From Neobacillus cucumis (GTDB taxonomy: Bacteria; Bacillota; Bacilli; Bacillales; Cytobacillaceae), in assembly GCF_002860255.1 (NCBI RefSeq), contig NZ_PGVE01000037.1, positions 1 through 64,000 on the forward strand: 64,000 nucleotides of DNA. Reading direction: 5' to 3'. The notes under the pieces were generated by a model, which saw nothing but the letters and a program-made list of their open reading frames with translations, was not told the DNA's origin and searched no databases. The translations under genes and the position numbers were made by a program. This document shows, piece after piece, positions 52,051 through 61,299 of this stretch. How positions within the stretch are numbered: the stretch's first letter is position 1; each line of letters starts with the position of its first letter.

Positions 52051-52797
52051 ATGATTGTATTAAAATCACCACGGGAAATTGAAGCGATGAAAAAGGCTGG
52101 AGAAATTCTTGCAGCGTGTCATAAGGAAATTGCCAAGTTAATTAAACCAGGTGTCACCACTTGGGAAATTGAAGAATTTGTAGATGACTTCTTAAGGAAG
52201 AATGGAGCAACACCTGAACAAAAAGGATATAAAGGCTATCAGTATGCAACCTGTGCAAGTATAAATGATGAGATATGCCATGGATTTCCTAGGAAAGAGC
52301 CATTAAATGAGGGGGATATTGTTACCATTGATATGGTAGTTAATTACAATGGGGCGTTAGCAGATTCGGCTTGGTCTTACGGTGTGGGGCAGCTTTCCGA
52401 GGAAACGACTCATCTATTAAAGGTAACTAAAGAGGCCTTGTATAAAGGGATTGAGCAGGCAGTTGCGGGCAATCGAATTGGTGATATTGGCCATGCAATT
52501 CAAACTTATGTTGAAAGCGAAGGGCTTTCCGTTGTACGTGACTTTATAGGACATGGCATTGGAGCAGTCATTCATGAGAAACCGGATGTTCCGCATTATG
52601 GGCTCCCAGGAAAAGGTGCTAGAATCAAAGAGGGGATGGTGTTTACCATTGAACCTATGGTAAACATCGGCCGCTATCAGACAAAAATGGACCTTAACGG
52701 ATGGACAGCGAGGACAATTGACGGAAAATATTCTGCACAGTATGAGCATACTTTGGCTATAACCAAAGATGGTCCTATCATTTTAACTGAACAATAA
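52051..52797 (+). CDS. mapB: Type I methionine aminopeptidase, MapB-like
   Basis: 248-aa enzyme removing the initiator Met. Metal ligands are visible in DMVVNYNGALADS (two Asp), HGIG (His), FTIEPMV (Glu) and QYEHTLAI (Glu). Length and neighbourhood (YfkK, YtxH and YfkH genes downstream) match MapB (YflG) of B. subtilis, the second methionine aminopeptidase besides the ribosomal-cluster Map. An AGGCAGGGA site precedes ATG. Confidence 0.88.
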   Translation: MIVLKSPREIEAMKKAGEILAACHKEIAKLIKPGVTTWEIEEFVDDFLRKNGATPEQKGYKGYQYATCASINDEICHGFPRKEPLNEGDIVTIDMVVNYNGALADSAWSYGVGQLSEETTHLLKVTKEALYKGIEQAVAGNRIGDIGHAIQTYVESEGLSVVRDFIGHGIGAVIHEKPDVPHYGLPGKGARIKEGMVFTIEPMVNIGRYQTKMDLNGWTARTIDGKYSAQYEHTLAITKDGPIILTEQ

Positions 52798-52804
52798 TAA
52801 AAGT

Positions 52805-52848
52805 AAGACCCGTTATCTCTCAAGTGGTATAACGGGTCTTTTTCTTAT
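52805..52848. terminator. Bidirectional terminator between mapB and yfkK
   Basis: The AAGACCCGTTAT/ATAACGGGTCTT stem is followed by TTTTC and lies between converging genes. Confidence 0.9.
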
Positions 52849-53078
52849 TTTTTTCTTAGATTCCCTAGTTCCTCAACTAAAGCCTGCATCTCATTGGGAC
52901 TGAACGATTTCTTTTTAAGAACCATTTCATAAATCTCTTTTAATTCTTCATACATTTCTTCATCGAAGTGGGAAGGTTTTATGGCTCCCAGGTTTAGTAC
53001 TTTTAATTTTTCTTTTATTTGTTCGATCATATATTCGACATTCTCGACAGACTTCTCTGATAAATTCATTTCGGTCAC
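52845..53078 (-). CDS. yfkK: DUF1128 protein YfkK
   Basis: 77-aa helical soluble protein of family DUF1128, as YfkK in B. subtilis. The pattern [17 protein letters not shown]...[16 protein letters not shown] is typical. Function unknown. It may start at the second Met codon (MNLSEKS). It is divergent from the YtxH gene. Confidence 0.75.
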   Translation of the reverse strand: MTEMNLSEKSVENVEYMIEQIKEKLKVLNLGAIKPSHFDEEMYEELKEIYEMVLKKKSFSPNEMQALVEELGNLRKK

Positions 53079-53292
53079 CCTTTTCGAATTAATAATCCCA
53101 TCTTTTCATGTTAGAAAGTATCTGTCAATACTAACCTTAATAGTAGTTTGTCCAAAGAAAAATCAATAAAGATAACGTGTAGATTTTGCATAGACGGGTT
53201 TGATATCGCAAAATTAATGGTAAGATATACAATGTTATTATTTTCTTTTATGTACAGTCAATGATTATTATCAGCTTGAAGGAGAGGTTAAG

Positions 53293-53667
53293 ATGACTAG
53301 AAAGAATCAGTTTTGGAAGGGAATGCTTCTAGGTGCAGTCGCTGGGGGAGTTCTGAGCTTGTTAGATAAAGATACCCGCGAGGCGATGAAGGAAAATGTA
53401 ATCAAGACTTCTAGTAAGGTGAGTTATATTGTTCGCCACCCTGGGGAAGTAACAGAAAAAGTTAAGGAAACAGCTGAAAAAATTAAATCTACTTTTGAAA
53501 CAGTTAGTGAGGATATTTACTATATTACAGATAAAGTGGAAGAGTTAAGAGAGCTGACACCTCAAGTAACAGAATTACTAAAAGAAACAAAGGAAACTTT
53601 TGCTCATAATGAAGAGGATGGACTTTTAGATGATGTATTAGGAAAAGGAGAAATCAATCACAAATAA
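53293..53667 (+). CDS. YtxH-domain protein (YfkI-like position)
   Basis: 124-aa protein. A short N-terminal hydrophobic helix (GMLLGAVAGGVLSLL) is followed by DKDTREAMKENV and a long amphipathic helix, the YtxH/gas-vesicle-like layout. It is 14 bases upstream of the YihY gene with GAAGGAGAGG before its ATG, corresponding to yfkI-yfkH in B. subtilis. Possibly a general stress or membrane-associated protein. Confidence 0.7.
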   Translation: MTRKNQFWKGMLLGAVAGGVLSLLDKDTREAMKENVIKTSSKVSYIVRHPGEVTEKVKETAEKIKSTFETVSEDIYYITDKVEELRELTPQVTELLKETKETFAHNEEDGLLDDVLGKGEINHK

Positions 53668-53681
53668 GAAGGAGGATAAAA

Positions 53682-54518
53682 ATGGACAAGGAAGTAAATG
53701 TACGCTCTTCATTGCTAAGATTACTTTGGCATCGGATAGAAGAAGATGATCTTCCCGGCTTAAGTGCGCAATTGGCCTATTTTTTTCTTCTTTCCTTATT
53801 TCCACTCTTAATTGTGTTATTTACACTTCTTCCGTATTTTCCAATCCCACACCAGGATATGCTCGGAATGATTCGTGACTTTGCACCTGAAGAGGCAATG
53901 GATCTAATCGAAAAAAATGTTAAGGAAATAATGAGTCATCGAAATGGCGGTTTACTTTCATTCGGGATTATTGGTACGATTTGGTCGGCTTCCAATGGTA
54001 TTAACGCCATCGTACGAGCATTTAATAAGGCATATAACGTGAAGGAGAGCCGTTCTTTCATAGTGGCAAGGGGAATGGCTGTTTTATTAACATTCGGGAT
54101 GATTTTTGTCTTTTTGCTTGCTGTAATCCTGCCTGTGTTTGGAAGGGAAATAGGCCTTTTTTTATTCTCGAAATTAGGTTATACCTCACAATTTATTAAA
54201 TTTTGGAATGCCTTAAGCTGGCTGGTCAGTGCGATTATTTTATTTCTCATATTTACAGGACTTTACTGGATTGCTCCGAATGTCAAGATAAAGTGCCGAA
54301 GCGCCTTTCCGGGAGCATGCTTTGCCACGGTGGGCTGGATCATTTCGTCAATGGGTTTATCTTTTTACGTCGGGAATTTTAGTAATTATTCCCTTACTTA
54401 CGGAGGCATTGGCGCTATTATTGTTTTAATGATCTGGCTATACCTTTCCGCATTTATTATCATTCTTGGAGGCGAAGTGAATGCCTTCTATAGTGAAAAA
54501 TATCGGTCAAACTGCTAA
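53682..54518 (+). CDS. yfkH: YihY/UPF0761-family membrane protein YfkH
   Basis: 278-aa protein with six helices. It has an LSAQLAYFFLLSLFPLLIVL start and the conserved motif SNGINAIVRAFNKAYNVKESR of the YihY/BrkB family. Formerly called ribonuclease BN; that activity is no longer accepted for the family. Real function unknown, possibly lipid or transport related. It is co-transcribed with the YtxH gene. Confidence 0.82.
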   Translation: MDKEVNVRSSLLRLLWHRIEEDDLPGLSAQLAYFFLLSLFPLLIVLFTLLPYFPIPHQDMLGMIRDFAPEEAMDLIEKNVKEIMSHRNGGLLSFGIIGTIWSASNGINAIVRAFNKAYNVKESRSFIVARGMAVLLTFGMIFVFLLAVILPVFGREIGLFLFSKLGYTSQFIKFWNALSWLVSAIILFLIFTGLYWIAPNVKIKCRSAFPGACFATVGWIISSMGLSFYVGNFSNYSLTYGGIGAIIVLMIWLYLSAFIIILGGEVNAFYSEKYRSNC

Positions 54519-54598
54519 CACTTACCTTCATGAAAACGTCTTATCCGTCCAAACTATAAAGGAGGGCATAGCCCCGAACATCAAGGGAGGACGATAAG

Positions 54599-54703
54599 AT
54601 GACAAAGCATACGAAAAAAGATGGAAGTACCAAGCAAAAAGGAAAAGGCAGTAAGGGAAACAAAACTTCTGGTTCTGCTAACGGATCTAATGGCTATCAC
54701 TAG
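54599..54703 (+). CDS. 34-aa basic Gly/Lys/Ser-rich peptide
   Basis: An ATG with AGGGAGGACG upstream opens a 34-codon frame of Lys, Gly, Ser, Asn and Thr, followed by a terminator. It resembles the many short basic spore-associated proteins but was not matched to a family. It lies 80 bases after yfkH. Confidence 0.5.
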   Translation: MTKHTKKDGSTKQKGKGSKGNKTSGSANGSNGYH

Positions 54704-54711
54704 GACATAAC

Positions 54712-54748
54712 AAAAAGCCAGGCGGATGAACCTCCACCTGGCTTTTCC
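54712..54748. terminator. Bidirectional terminator
   Basis: An AAAAGCCAGG/CCTGGCTTTT stem with an inner AGG/CCT pair lies between the small gene and the converging pfeT-like gene. Confidence 0.88.
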
Positions 54749-54751
54749 ATA

Positions 54752-56668
54752 CTATGATTTTAAAAGCCTGAGGCTGTTTAAAATAACAAGGATGGTACTG
54801 CCTTCATGGCCGATAACTCCAAAAGGCAAATCCAACAATTGAAAGAAGTTTGAGCAGATTAGTAACATAATGACAGCAATAGAAAAAACAACATTTTGTT
54901 TAATGATTTTGTTCATACGCTGAGAGAGACGGACCGCTTCAGCAATCTTAGGCAGATCATTTTTCATTAAGACAATATCAGCTGTTTCAAGGGCTACATC
55001 GGTTCCTTCTCCCATCGCAATACCCACATTAGCAGTCGCTAATGCAGGAGCATCATTAATACCATCTCCAACCATCGCCACTGTTTTATATTTCTCTTTA
55101 AGTTGTTTTAACTGGTCAACTTTTTCCTCTGGAAGACATTCTGAGAAAAATTCATCTACATGGCTCTCGGCAGCAATCGCTTTTGCTGTTTTTTCACTAT
55201 CACCTGTAAGCATAATGGTCTTGATACCTTGTTTCTTTAGGTCCTCAATCGCATGCTTCGTTTCTTCCCGAACCACATCTTTCATAGCTATCATGGCACA
55301 GAGTACACCATTAATTTCAATAAAGACTAGGGTGTTCCCTGAGCCAGCCAGTCCTTTAGCCTTACCTTCAGCAAACTTATCGGCCTTGTCGTTTCCAACA
55401 AACGCTGCTTTACCAATTTTCCACTGCTCTCCGTTAATGGATGCTTTTACACCCCAGCCAGGTATATCTTCAAGGCTGTCTGGTTGTAATAATTCCTTCT
55501 TCAACGTTTGTTTGGTATATTTGACAATTGCTTGTGCCAGTGGATGCGTTGATTGGTTCTCAATCGATGCAGCTTTTAAAATAAGGTCTTCTTTATTGAG
55601 GCCTTCTTTTACAATTACTTCCGTTACTTCGGGTTTACCTTTTGTTAAGGTACCAGTCTTATCAAAGGCAATGGCCTCTAAATGTCCTAAATTTTCCAAA
55701 TGGACCCCGCCTTTAACTAAAATCCCATGTTTCGCACCGTTTGAGATGGCTGAGAGGGTAGCGGGCATGATGGATGCTACAAGGGCACAAGGTGATGCAA
55801 CAACCAGTAAAATCATTGCTCTGTAAAAAGATTCATGCCAGCTCCATCCAAGAAGGAAGTAGGGTATAAAGAACATACTTATCACGACAAGAAGTACCAC
55901 TTTGACATAGGTTCCTTCAAAACGCTCAATGAAGAGCTGTGAAGGTGATTTTTCGCTTTGAGCTGATTGAACCAGCTGGATAATTTTTTGAAAAAGTGTA
56001 TCAGTGCTTGCTTTAGTTACTTGAACCGTAATGGAGCCTGTCATATTCACTGTACCAGCGAAAACCTCTGCTTGCTCCCCTTTTGATACAGGCATGGATT
56101 CCCCGGTGATGGCAGCTTCATCAATATTGGTTTGCCCTTTGATAATAAGCCCGTCAGAGGGTACGCGTTCACCCGGTTTAATAAGAATATGATCTCCTAC
56201 GATTAAGTCAGAAACAGCGACCCGCTTTTCAAACCCATTGGTTATTCTTAACGCCTCTTGTGGCTGAAGTTCCATTAAGGACGAGATTTCCTTATGGCTT
56301 TTATTCATTGTGTACGTTTCCAGGGCTCCGCTGACAGCAAAGATAAAGATTAATACGGCACCCTCAGTCCAATATCCAATAATGGCAGAACCAACTGCGG
56401 CAAAAATCATTAACATTTCAACATTTAATTCTTTATTTTCATAGGTGGCCTCAATACCTTCCTTTGCTTTAGCAAAGCCGCCAATCACAAATGCTAATAA
56501 ATAAGAAATAATGGATGCGGCTCCATCACCATGTTTATCAAACAGCCAACCCGCTAAGATGAAAACACCACTTAATCCAGCAGCAATCAATTCTAGATGT
56601 GGTTTTAATTTTTCGAAAAAGCTAACTTCCTGAATCCCTTTTGAAAGAACTTTTGCATCGGAACTCAT
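54752..56668 (-). CDS. pfeT: P1B-4-type metal efflux ATPase, PfeT-like
   Basis: 638-aa heavy-metal P-type ATPase without N-terminal metal-binding domain, the same size as B. subtilis PfeT (ZosA). The signatures are SPC in helix 6 (VASPCALVA), DKTGTLTKG at the phosphorylation site, GDGINDAPAL in the hinge and HEGST in the last helices. SPC together with HEGST defines group P1B-4 (Co/Fe efflux) and argues against CadA-type Zn/Cd pumps. Ferrous iron is the likely substrate. A Fur/PerR-like box is present upstream. Confidence 0.85.
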   Translation of the reverse strand: MSSDAKVLSKGIQEVSFFEKLKPHLELIAAGLSGVFILAGWLFDKHGDGAASIISYLLAFVIGGFAKAKEGIEATYENKELNVEMLMIFAAVGSAIIGYWTEGAVLIFIFAVSGALETYTMNKSHKEISSLMELQPQEALRITNGFEKRVAVSDLIVGDHILIKPGERVPSDGLIIKGQTNIDEAAITGESMPVSKGEQAEVFAGTVNMTGSITVQVTKASTDTLFQKIIQLVQSAQSEKSPSQLFIERFEGTYVKVVLLVVISMFFIPYFLLGWSWHESFYRAMILLVVASPCALVASIMPATLSAISNGAKHGILVKGGVHLENLGHLEAIAFDKTGTLTKGKPEVTEVIVKEGLNKEDLILKAASIENQSTHPLAQAIVKYTKQTLKKELLQPDSLEDIPGWGVKASINGEQWKIGKAAFVGNDKADKFAEGKAKGLAGSGNTLVFIEINGVLCAMIAMKDVVREETKHAIEDLKKQGIKTIMLTGDSEKTAKAIAAESHVDEFFSECLPEEKVDQLKQLKEKYKTVAMVGDGINDAPALATANVGIAMGEGTDVALETADIVLMKNDLPKIAEAVRLSQRMNKIIKQNVVFSIAVIMLLICSNFFQLLDLPFGVIGHEGSTILVILNSLRLLKS

Positions 56669-56706
56669 TGTTTTCCCTCCCTTATTTCATTTTCTTTGTT
56701 TCTAAT

Positions 56707-56721
56707 TGAGAAAAATAATCA
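56707..56721 (-). promoter_or_regulatory. Possible Fur/PerR-like box upstream of pfeT
   Basis: TGAGAAAAATAATCA fits the 7-1-7 inverted pattern (TGATTAT on the other strand) with two or three mismatches, about 40 bases before the ATPase start. In B. subtilis pfeT is controlled by PerR and Fur. The match is loose. Confidence 0.4.
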
Positions 56722-56733
56722 AATTCACTACCC

Positions 56734-56770
56734 TTAAAAAACACGAAAGCTGTCATCATGTGATGACAGC
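56734..56770 (-). terminator. Terminator of the MFS gene at 56855
   Basis: On the minus strand GCTGTCATCA/TGATGACAGC is followed by TTTCGTGTTTTTT. Confidence 0.75.
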
Positions 56771-56854
56771 GCTGAATCCTTATTATTTCTTCTTTTTAAC
56801 TATTTTACCATATATCTTATGCATGAAGATATGAATTTGCTTAATAGAGCCTAC

Positions 56855-58033
56855 CTAGAAATTTTGCTGTCCTAGTTTTACAGGTGTTTTCCTCCCAAAC
56901 AAAAATATGGTTAAGGAGACGGCAAGCAGCATGGAGCTAATAATATAAAAGAAACTAATATCTTGAAAAAATTTAATAAATAACCCCCCAATGATTGGGC
57001 CAATTAAACTGCCAATACTATAAGCCATACCGCATAATAAATTTCCAGTTGGCAGCAGATACTTTGGAACCAAATCCGTCATAAAGCTGATTCCAAGTGA
57101 GAACGTCGAGCCGACGGCCATTCCTGAAAAAAGAAAAGCAGTGAAAAGTCCGATAAAGGAATGTTCTACAAAACTTGCTATCGTAAAACTTAAAAATCCG
57201 AGAAAGAGAACGGTTATTAAGACCATTTTCCTGCCGTACCGATCACTCAGTATTCCTAAAGGGAGCTGAGTAATGATGCTGCCGATGGCGAATACAGATA
57301 GAAAAATGGAAACACTAGATACATTTATATCTGTCCTAAGTGCGTAAACCGGGAAACTTCCATTTAAGCAAGATTCTAGGAAACCGTATGTAAATGGAAG
57401 TAAAAAAGAAACCCATCCATATTTAAAAGCCTGGTTAAATTGTTTAATCGTAGAGAGAAAAGAATTTATTTTATCACTTTGTTCAGGTTTTTCATTCTCC
57501 AATGTAAAAACAAAAGCCCAACCAATTAAACATAAAATTGAAGATAGAATAAAAGGTAAGGATTGATTAATAGTAACCAATGGGGTCATTAAAGGGCCTG
57601 TAGCAAAGCCAATCCCAAAAAATAAACCATATAAGGAAATATTCCGGCCTCGGCTTTCAGGTAGAGAAGATGAAGTTATCCATGTTTGTGTAGCGAAATG
57701 GAGCGAGTGGTCACCAATTCCAATCAAAAGTCTTAAAGCAAACCAAAACCAAAATGTTTTCCAAAGTGGGAAAAGGGCAAGGGAAATAACAACAAGGCCT
57801 CCGCCCCAAATGATGACCGGTTTATATCCATACTTTCTTAATGGCATTTCCATAAACGGGGCTACTAAGAGGATTCCAATATATAGAGCGGTTGCATTTA
57901 ATCCATTTAATGAGGGGGATAGCCCGCTTTTTTCAAAGATAACGGCAATAAGCGGCAGCAGCATACCCTGAGAAAAACCTGATATAGCGACAATACTGAC
58001 AAGGATCCAGAAACGTAAATTTTTTTTATTCAT
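56855..58033 (-). CDS. MFS transporter, YfkF-like
   Basis: 392-aa transporter with 12 helices. Motif A appears in the second half (GILSDRYGRKMVLI) and the first half has LRKYGYKPVIIWGG. In B. subtilis the MFS gene yfkF stands next to yfkE and yfkD, the same neighbourhood as here. The substrate is unknown; family members export drugs or sugars. It is divergent from the cation antiporter gene. Confidence 0.75.
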   Translation of the reverse strand: MNKKNLRFWILVSIVAISGFSQGMLLPLIAVIFEKSGLSPSLNGLNATALYIGILLVAPFMEMPLRKYGYKPVIIWGGGLVVISLALFPLWKTFWFWFALRLLIGIGDHSLHFATQTWITSSSLPESRGRNISLYGLFFGIGFATGPLMTPLVTINQSLPFILSSILCLIGWAFVFTLENEKPEQSDKINSFLSTIKQFNQAFKYGWVSFLLPFTYGFLESCLNGSFPVYALRTDINVSSVSIFLSVFAIGSIITQLPLGILSDRYGRKMVLITVLFLGFLSFTIASFVEHSFIGLFTAFLFSGMAVGSTFSLGISFMTDLVPKYLLPTGNLLCGMAYSIGSLIGPIIGGLFIKFFQDISFFYIISSMLLAVSLTIFLFGRKTPVKLGQQNF

Positions 58034-58201
58034 AAACCATCCTCACGATTGTTTGAAGTTTAGTAGTCCCTCAATGATGGTATCTAGAAAGGGAGGTATT
58101 TGCAAGGGAATTGTACCTAGACATTTGGTTTGTTTTTAGGTAAATTAAGGTTCAAGTGGGAAAATTATAGAAAATGTATAAAGAGAACTGGAGGGAATTC
58201 A

Positions 58202-59260
58202 TTGACAAATAAAGTTTTTATGCTAATGACATTCATTGGTGTTCCTATTTCTGTGATTGGAACGATGATGCATTGGTCAAATATAATCTTATTCATTCTG
58301 TACTGTTTAACCATTATCGCTTTATCGAGCTATATGGGAAGAGCAACAGAGAGCCTTGCAATTGTGGCCGGCCCCCGGATTGGCGGTCTATTAAATGCAA
58401 CCTTCGGGAATGCAGTTGAACTGATTATTTCCATCTTTTCATTAAAGGCAGGCCTTGTAGGGGTGGTCCTTGCTTCACTAACCGGTTCTGTTCTAGGAAA
58501 CCTACTGCTTGTTGCAGGCCTATCTTTTTTTGTGGGCGGATTAAAATACAAGCGCCAGGAGTTTAATGTTTATGATGCAAGACATAATTCTGGATTATTG
58601 ATGTTCGCGGTTATGATTGCTTTTGTTATTCCAGAAGTGTTTTCAATCAGTATGAATGAGACCAGTACCCTAACATTAAGTATAGGGACATCAATCATTT
58701 TGATTCTCTTATATTTAGCTGCGCTATTCTTTAAGCTAGTTACCCATCGCGGAGTGTATCAATCGGGTGCCCCTAAAGCGGTACATGAAGAAGAAGTTCC
58801 CGAATGGGGCAAAGGGAAGGCCATCTCTGTCCTTCTCATTGCAACGATTGCCGTCGCGTATATTTCCGAACATCTTGTTCATACCTTTGAATATGTTGGA
58901 GAAACGTTTGGCTGGTCAGAGTTATTTATCGGGGTCATCATTGTTGCTATCGTAGGTAATGCTGCGGAACACGCATCGGCAGTTTTAATGGCCTTTAAGA
59001 ATAAAATGGATATTGCCGTAGAAATTGCTATCGGTTCTACTTTACAAGTGGCCATGTTTGTCTTACCAGTGCTAGTATTAATTTCGCTCCTTTTTGAAAA
59101 GTCAATGCCGCTAATATTCAGTTGGCCGGAATTAATTGCCATGGTTTCCTCTGTCTTGTTAATGGTGGTTATTTCAAATGACGGGGAATCTAACTGGTTT
59201 GAAGGATTAACATTACTAGCTGCCTATGTCATTATGGGGATTGGATTTTACTTATTATAA
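58202..59260 (+). CDS. yfkE: Calcium/proton antiporter, YfkE (ChaA/CAX family)
   Basis: 352-aa CAX-type exchanger. The two characteristic alpha-repeats are seen as LLNATFGNAVELIIS (about residue 65) and IVGNAAEHASAVLMA (about 260); an acidic linker (HEEEVPEWGKG) separates the halves. B. subtilis YfkE is a 351-residue Ca2+/H+ antiporter. TTG at 58202 is chosen because GGAGGG is six bases upstream and the length then agrees; an ATG at 58130 would add 24 unrelated residues. Confidence 0.88.
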   Translation: MTNKVFMLMTFIGVPISVIGTMMHWSNIILFILYCLTIIALSSYMGRATESLAIVAGPRIGGLLNATFGNAVELIISIFSLKAGLVGVVLASLTGSVLGNLLLVAGLSFFVGGLKYKRQEFNVYDARHNSGLLMFAVMIAFVIPEVFSISMNETSTLTLSIGTSIILILLYLAALFFKLVTHRGVYQSGAPKAVHEEEVPEWGKGKAISVLLIATIAVAYISEHLVHTFEYVGETFGWSELFIGVIIVAIVGNAAEHASAVLMAFKNKMDIAVEIAIGSTLQVAMFVLPVLVLISLLFEKSMPLIFSWPELIAMVSSVLLMVVISNDGESNWFEGLTLLAAYVIMGIGFYLL

Positions 59261-59268
59261 AATTGAAA

Positions 59269-59307
59269 AGACTCTATGCCAGATGGTATAGAGTCTCCTT
59301 TTTTTCA
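59269..59307 (+). terminator. Terminator after yfkE
   Basis: The AGACTCTATGCC/GGTATAGAGTCT stem is followed by CCTTTTTTT. Confidence 0.9.
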
Positions 59308-59637
59308 TTCAACTTTTTTCAATGTACAGGTAAATCTTTTTGTTGTGCTATAATGAAGCAGCACTTGTTATAAGGGTTCTAAATCAATCGCTTTCAATCG
59401 TGGGTACCATCAATCACCAACCTTCATGTTTAGTAATAATTAATAGAAAAAACACGAGTGTTGAATTTCATATAAGACGGGAATCCCAACCTCCTTAGTC
59501 TAAGTAAATTGTGAGCTGATTGATTACTGCCCTCCTTTTTTAAAGGTTAAGTTTATTATAAATCCTAGTTAAAATTTTGTAAATAATCAGATTATTACAA
59601 TTTTATTACTTCTGTACCAATACTTAAGGAGCGAGAA
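59308..59637 (+). other. Long gene-free leader before the YczE-like gene
   Basis: An extended -10 (TGCTATAAT at 59346-59354) suggests a transcript starting near 59361, leaving about 275 bases of untranslated leader. No known riboswitch, T-box or clear terminator was recognised in it. Confidence 0.4.
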
Positions 59638-60258
59638 ATGAAAATAACTATACGTTTATTGTTTTTTATTATCGGGCTAGCAATCATGACCTTCGGCGTA
59701 TGCATGACGATCAAGGTTTCTGATATTGGGGTAGGGGCATGGGATGCTTTGAATGTTGCCTTGACAAATAAAGTAGGCCTATCGGTTGGAAGATGGGTCA
59801 TGATTGATGGTGGGATTTTAGTCCTTTTGAATGCTCTTTTATTAAAAAGAAGACCTGACATCCTATCGTTACTGACGATTATCGTTATTGGTTCTTTAGT
59901 TGACTTTTGGTTGAATACAGTTTTCGAGTTATTTAATGTGGAAGGGTTAATTACGAAGTCGGCTATGTTATTAGTGGGTATTTTAATTATAGGATTTGGC
60001 GCCTCCATTTACTTGCAGGCAAAATTTCCTCAAAGCCCGATTGATAATTATATGCTGGCTATAAGTGAACGTTTCGGTGTCAACCTCATGGTTGCAAAAA
60101 CCATTGGAGAAATTACAGCTTTAATACCGGCCTTTTTTCTTCATGGGCCTATTTCCTATGGAACGCTGATTATCACGTTTACTGTAGGACCGGCGATTCA
60201 ATTGTTCTTTCCCTACTTTGAAAAATCTATGCAGAGAATACAAAGAAATTATTCATAG
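59638..60258 (+). CDS. YczE/YitT-family membrane protein
   Basis: 206-aa protein with about five helices. The N-terminal FFIIGLAIMTFGVCMTIK followed by DIGVGAWDALN is characteristic of the YczE/YyaS/YitT group. Molecular function unknown. It lies between yfkE and yfkD homologues, where B. subtilis has no such gene next to yfkE, so it may be an insertion. AAGGAGCGAGAA precedes the ATG. Confidence 0.75.
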   Translation: MKITIRLLFFIIGLAIMTFGVCMTIKVSDIGVGAWDALNVALTNKVGLSVGRWVMIDGGILVLLNALLLKRRPDILSLLTIIVIGSLVDFWLNTVFELFNVEGLITKSAMLLVGILIIGFGASIYLQAKFPQSPIDNYMLAISERFGVNLMVAKTIGEITALIPAFFLHGPISYGTLIITFTVGPAIQLFFPYFEKSMQRIQRNYS

Positions 60259-60360
60259 TTTGAGCAAAAAAAGTCATAGAGAAGCATGGATAATATGGAG
60301 GAACTCCGAAAAAACTATTAACAGACTGATTTAATGTTCCTAGTGAAAGGAGTTCCAATC

Positions 60361-61170
60361 GTGAAGAAAAATGTTTCTTTACTTATAACACTGCTATTTA
60401 TGTTGACCTTTATACCGTCTGCTTTTGCTCAAAAAGCCCCGGTGAAAAAAGATGTAGTCAAATATCAAGTTCCGCCATCAGTACGTAATATTTCAAAAGA
60501 AAATACGTACCCAAATTCGACGCAGGACTTACCGTTACTGCAGCCAAGTGATATGACTAAAAAACTTATTAATTCTTCAAAGGTTAAAATTGAAAATCCT
60601 GATCTCATCCGGATGCTTAATGAGTCGAGCATTAACAGCACTCCGTTTGCGCTTGGATATAGAGCAATCATCTATCTTGGCCAGTGGCCATTAAACTACG
60701 AATCATCCGAAACCTCCCCTAACTGGGAGTATCAAAAAATTAACACCAATTATTTCGATAATCGCGGCGGCAAAGTCCCATATCAAATTAAATACGTCCA
60801 AGAAGCCCAAAAGATAATTAGAGGCGGTTTGACGTCAAAAGTTCCAGATGCGGAAGAAGTAAAAAAGATGATGCTGTTAAAGGCTATGGAAAAGACTCGT
60901 TTTCCTCTTGCCTTTGAAACAATTATTGGTGCGGGTACGAAGAACGACCATATTTACAACATTCCCCCAAATCGCCTAGGCTACTTATATGCATATGCAC
61001 CAGGCGTAAATGAAAAAGGTAAAGTAACCTACGGGGAAGTTTACTTGATGCTAAAAGGAAGTAAGAAGTTTATTGTTATCAAGAATGTTACCTCTCAAGG
61101 CATTGGTGCTTGGATCCCTGTTCAGGATTATGTTTCGTTTGGTTTTGCTGCGTCTGAGCGGCCAAGATAA
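60361..61170 (+). CDS. yfkD: YfkD-like exported protein
   Basis: 269-aa protein with an N-terminal signal peptide (KKNVSLLITLLFMLTFIPSAFA). The mature region matches the YfkD family in size and in the LGYRAIIYLGQWPLNYES core. GTG at 60361 is preferred because AAAGGAG precedes it; the ATG at 60334 would extend the signal region without a site. Function unknown. Not obviously coupled to the YczE-like gene. Confidence 0.8.
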   Translation: MKKNVSLLITLLFMLTFIPSAFAQKAPVKKDVVKYQVPPSVRNISKENTYPNSTQDLPLLQPSDMTKKLINSSKVKIENPDLIRMLNESSINSTPFALGYRAIIYLGQWPLNYESSETSPNWEYQKINTNYFDNRGGKVPYQIKYVQEAQKIIRGGLTSKVPDAEEVKKMMLLKAMEKTRFPLAFETIIGAGTKNDHIYNIPPNRLGYLYAYAPGVNEKGKVTYGEVYLMLKGSKKFIVIKNVTSQGIGAWIPVQDYVSFGFAASERPR

Positions 61171-61182
61171 TGTTTAGTTTTT

Positions 61183-61217
61183 AGGACTCCTCTTGAACAG
61201 AGGGGTTCTTTTTTTAG
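61183..61217 (+). terminator. Terminator after yfkD
   Basis: The GGACTCCTCT/AGAGGGGTTC stem is followed by TTTTTTT. Confidence 0.85.
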
Positions 61218-61299
61218 AAAAATGGGCAAAATAGGTTTAACCATTGCCAAAATTCCTATATTTCGATAGGATGGAACGGTAATGAAAGGAGTGTTTTAT

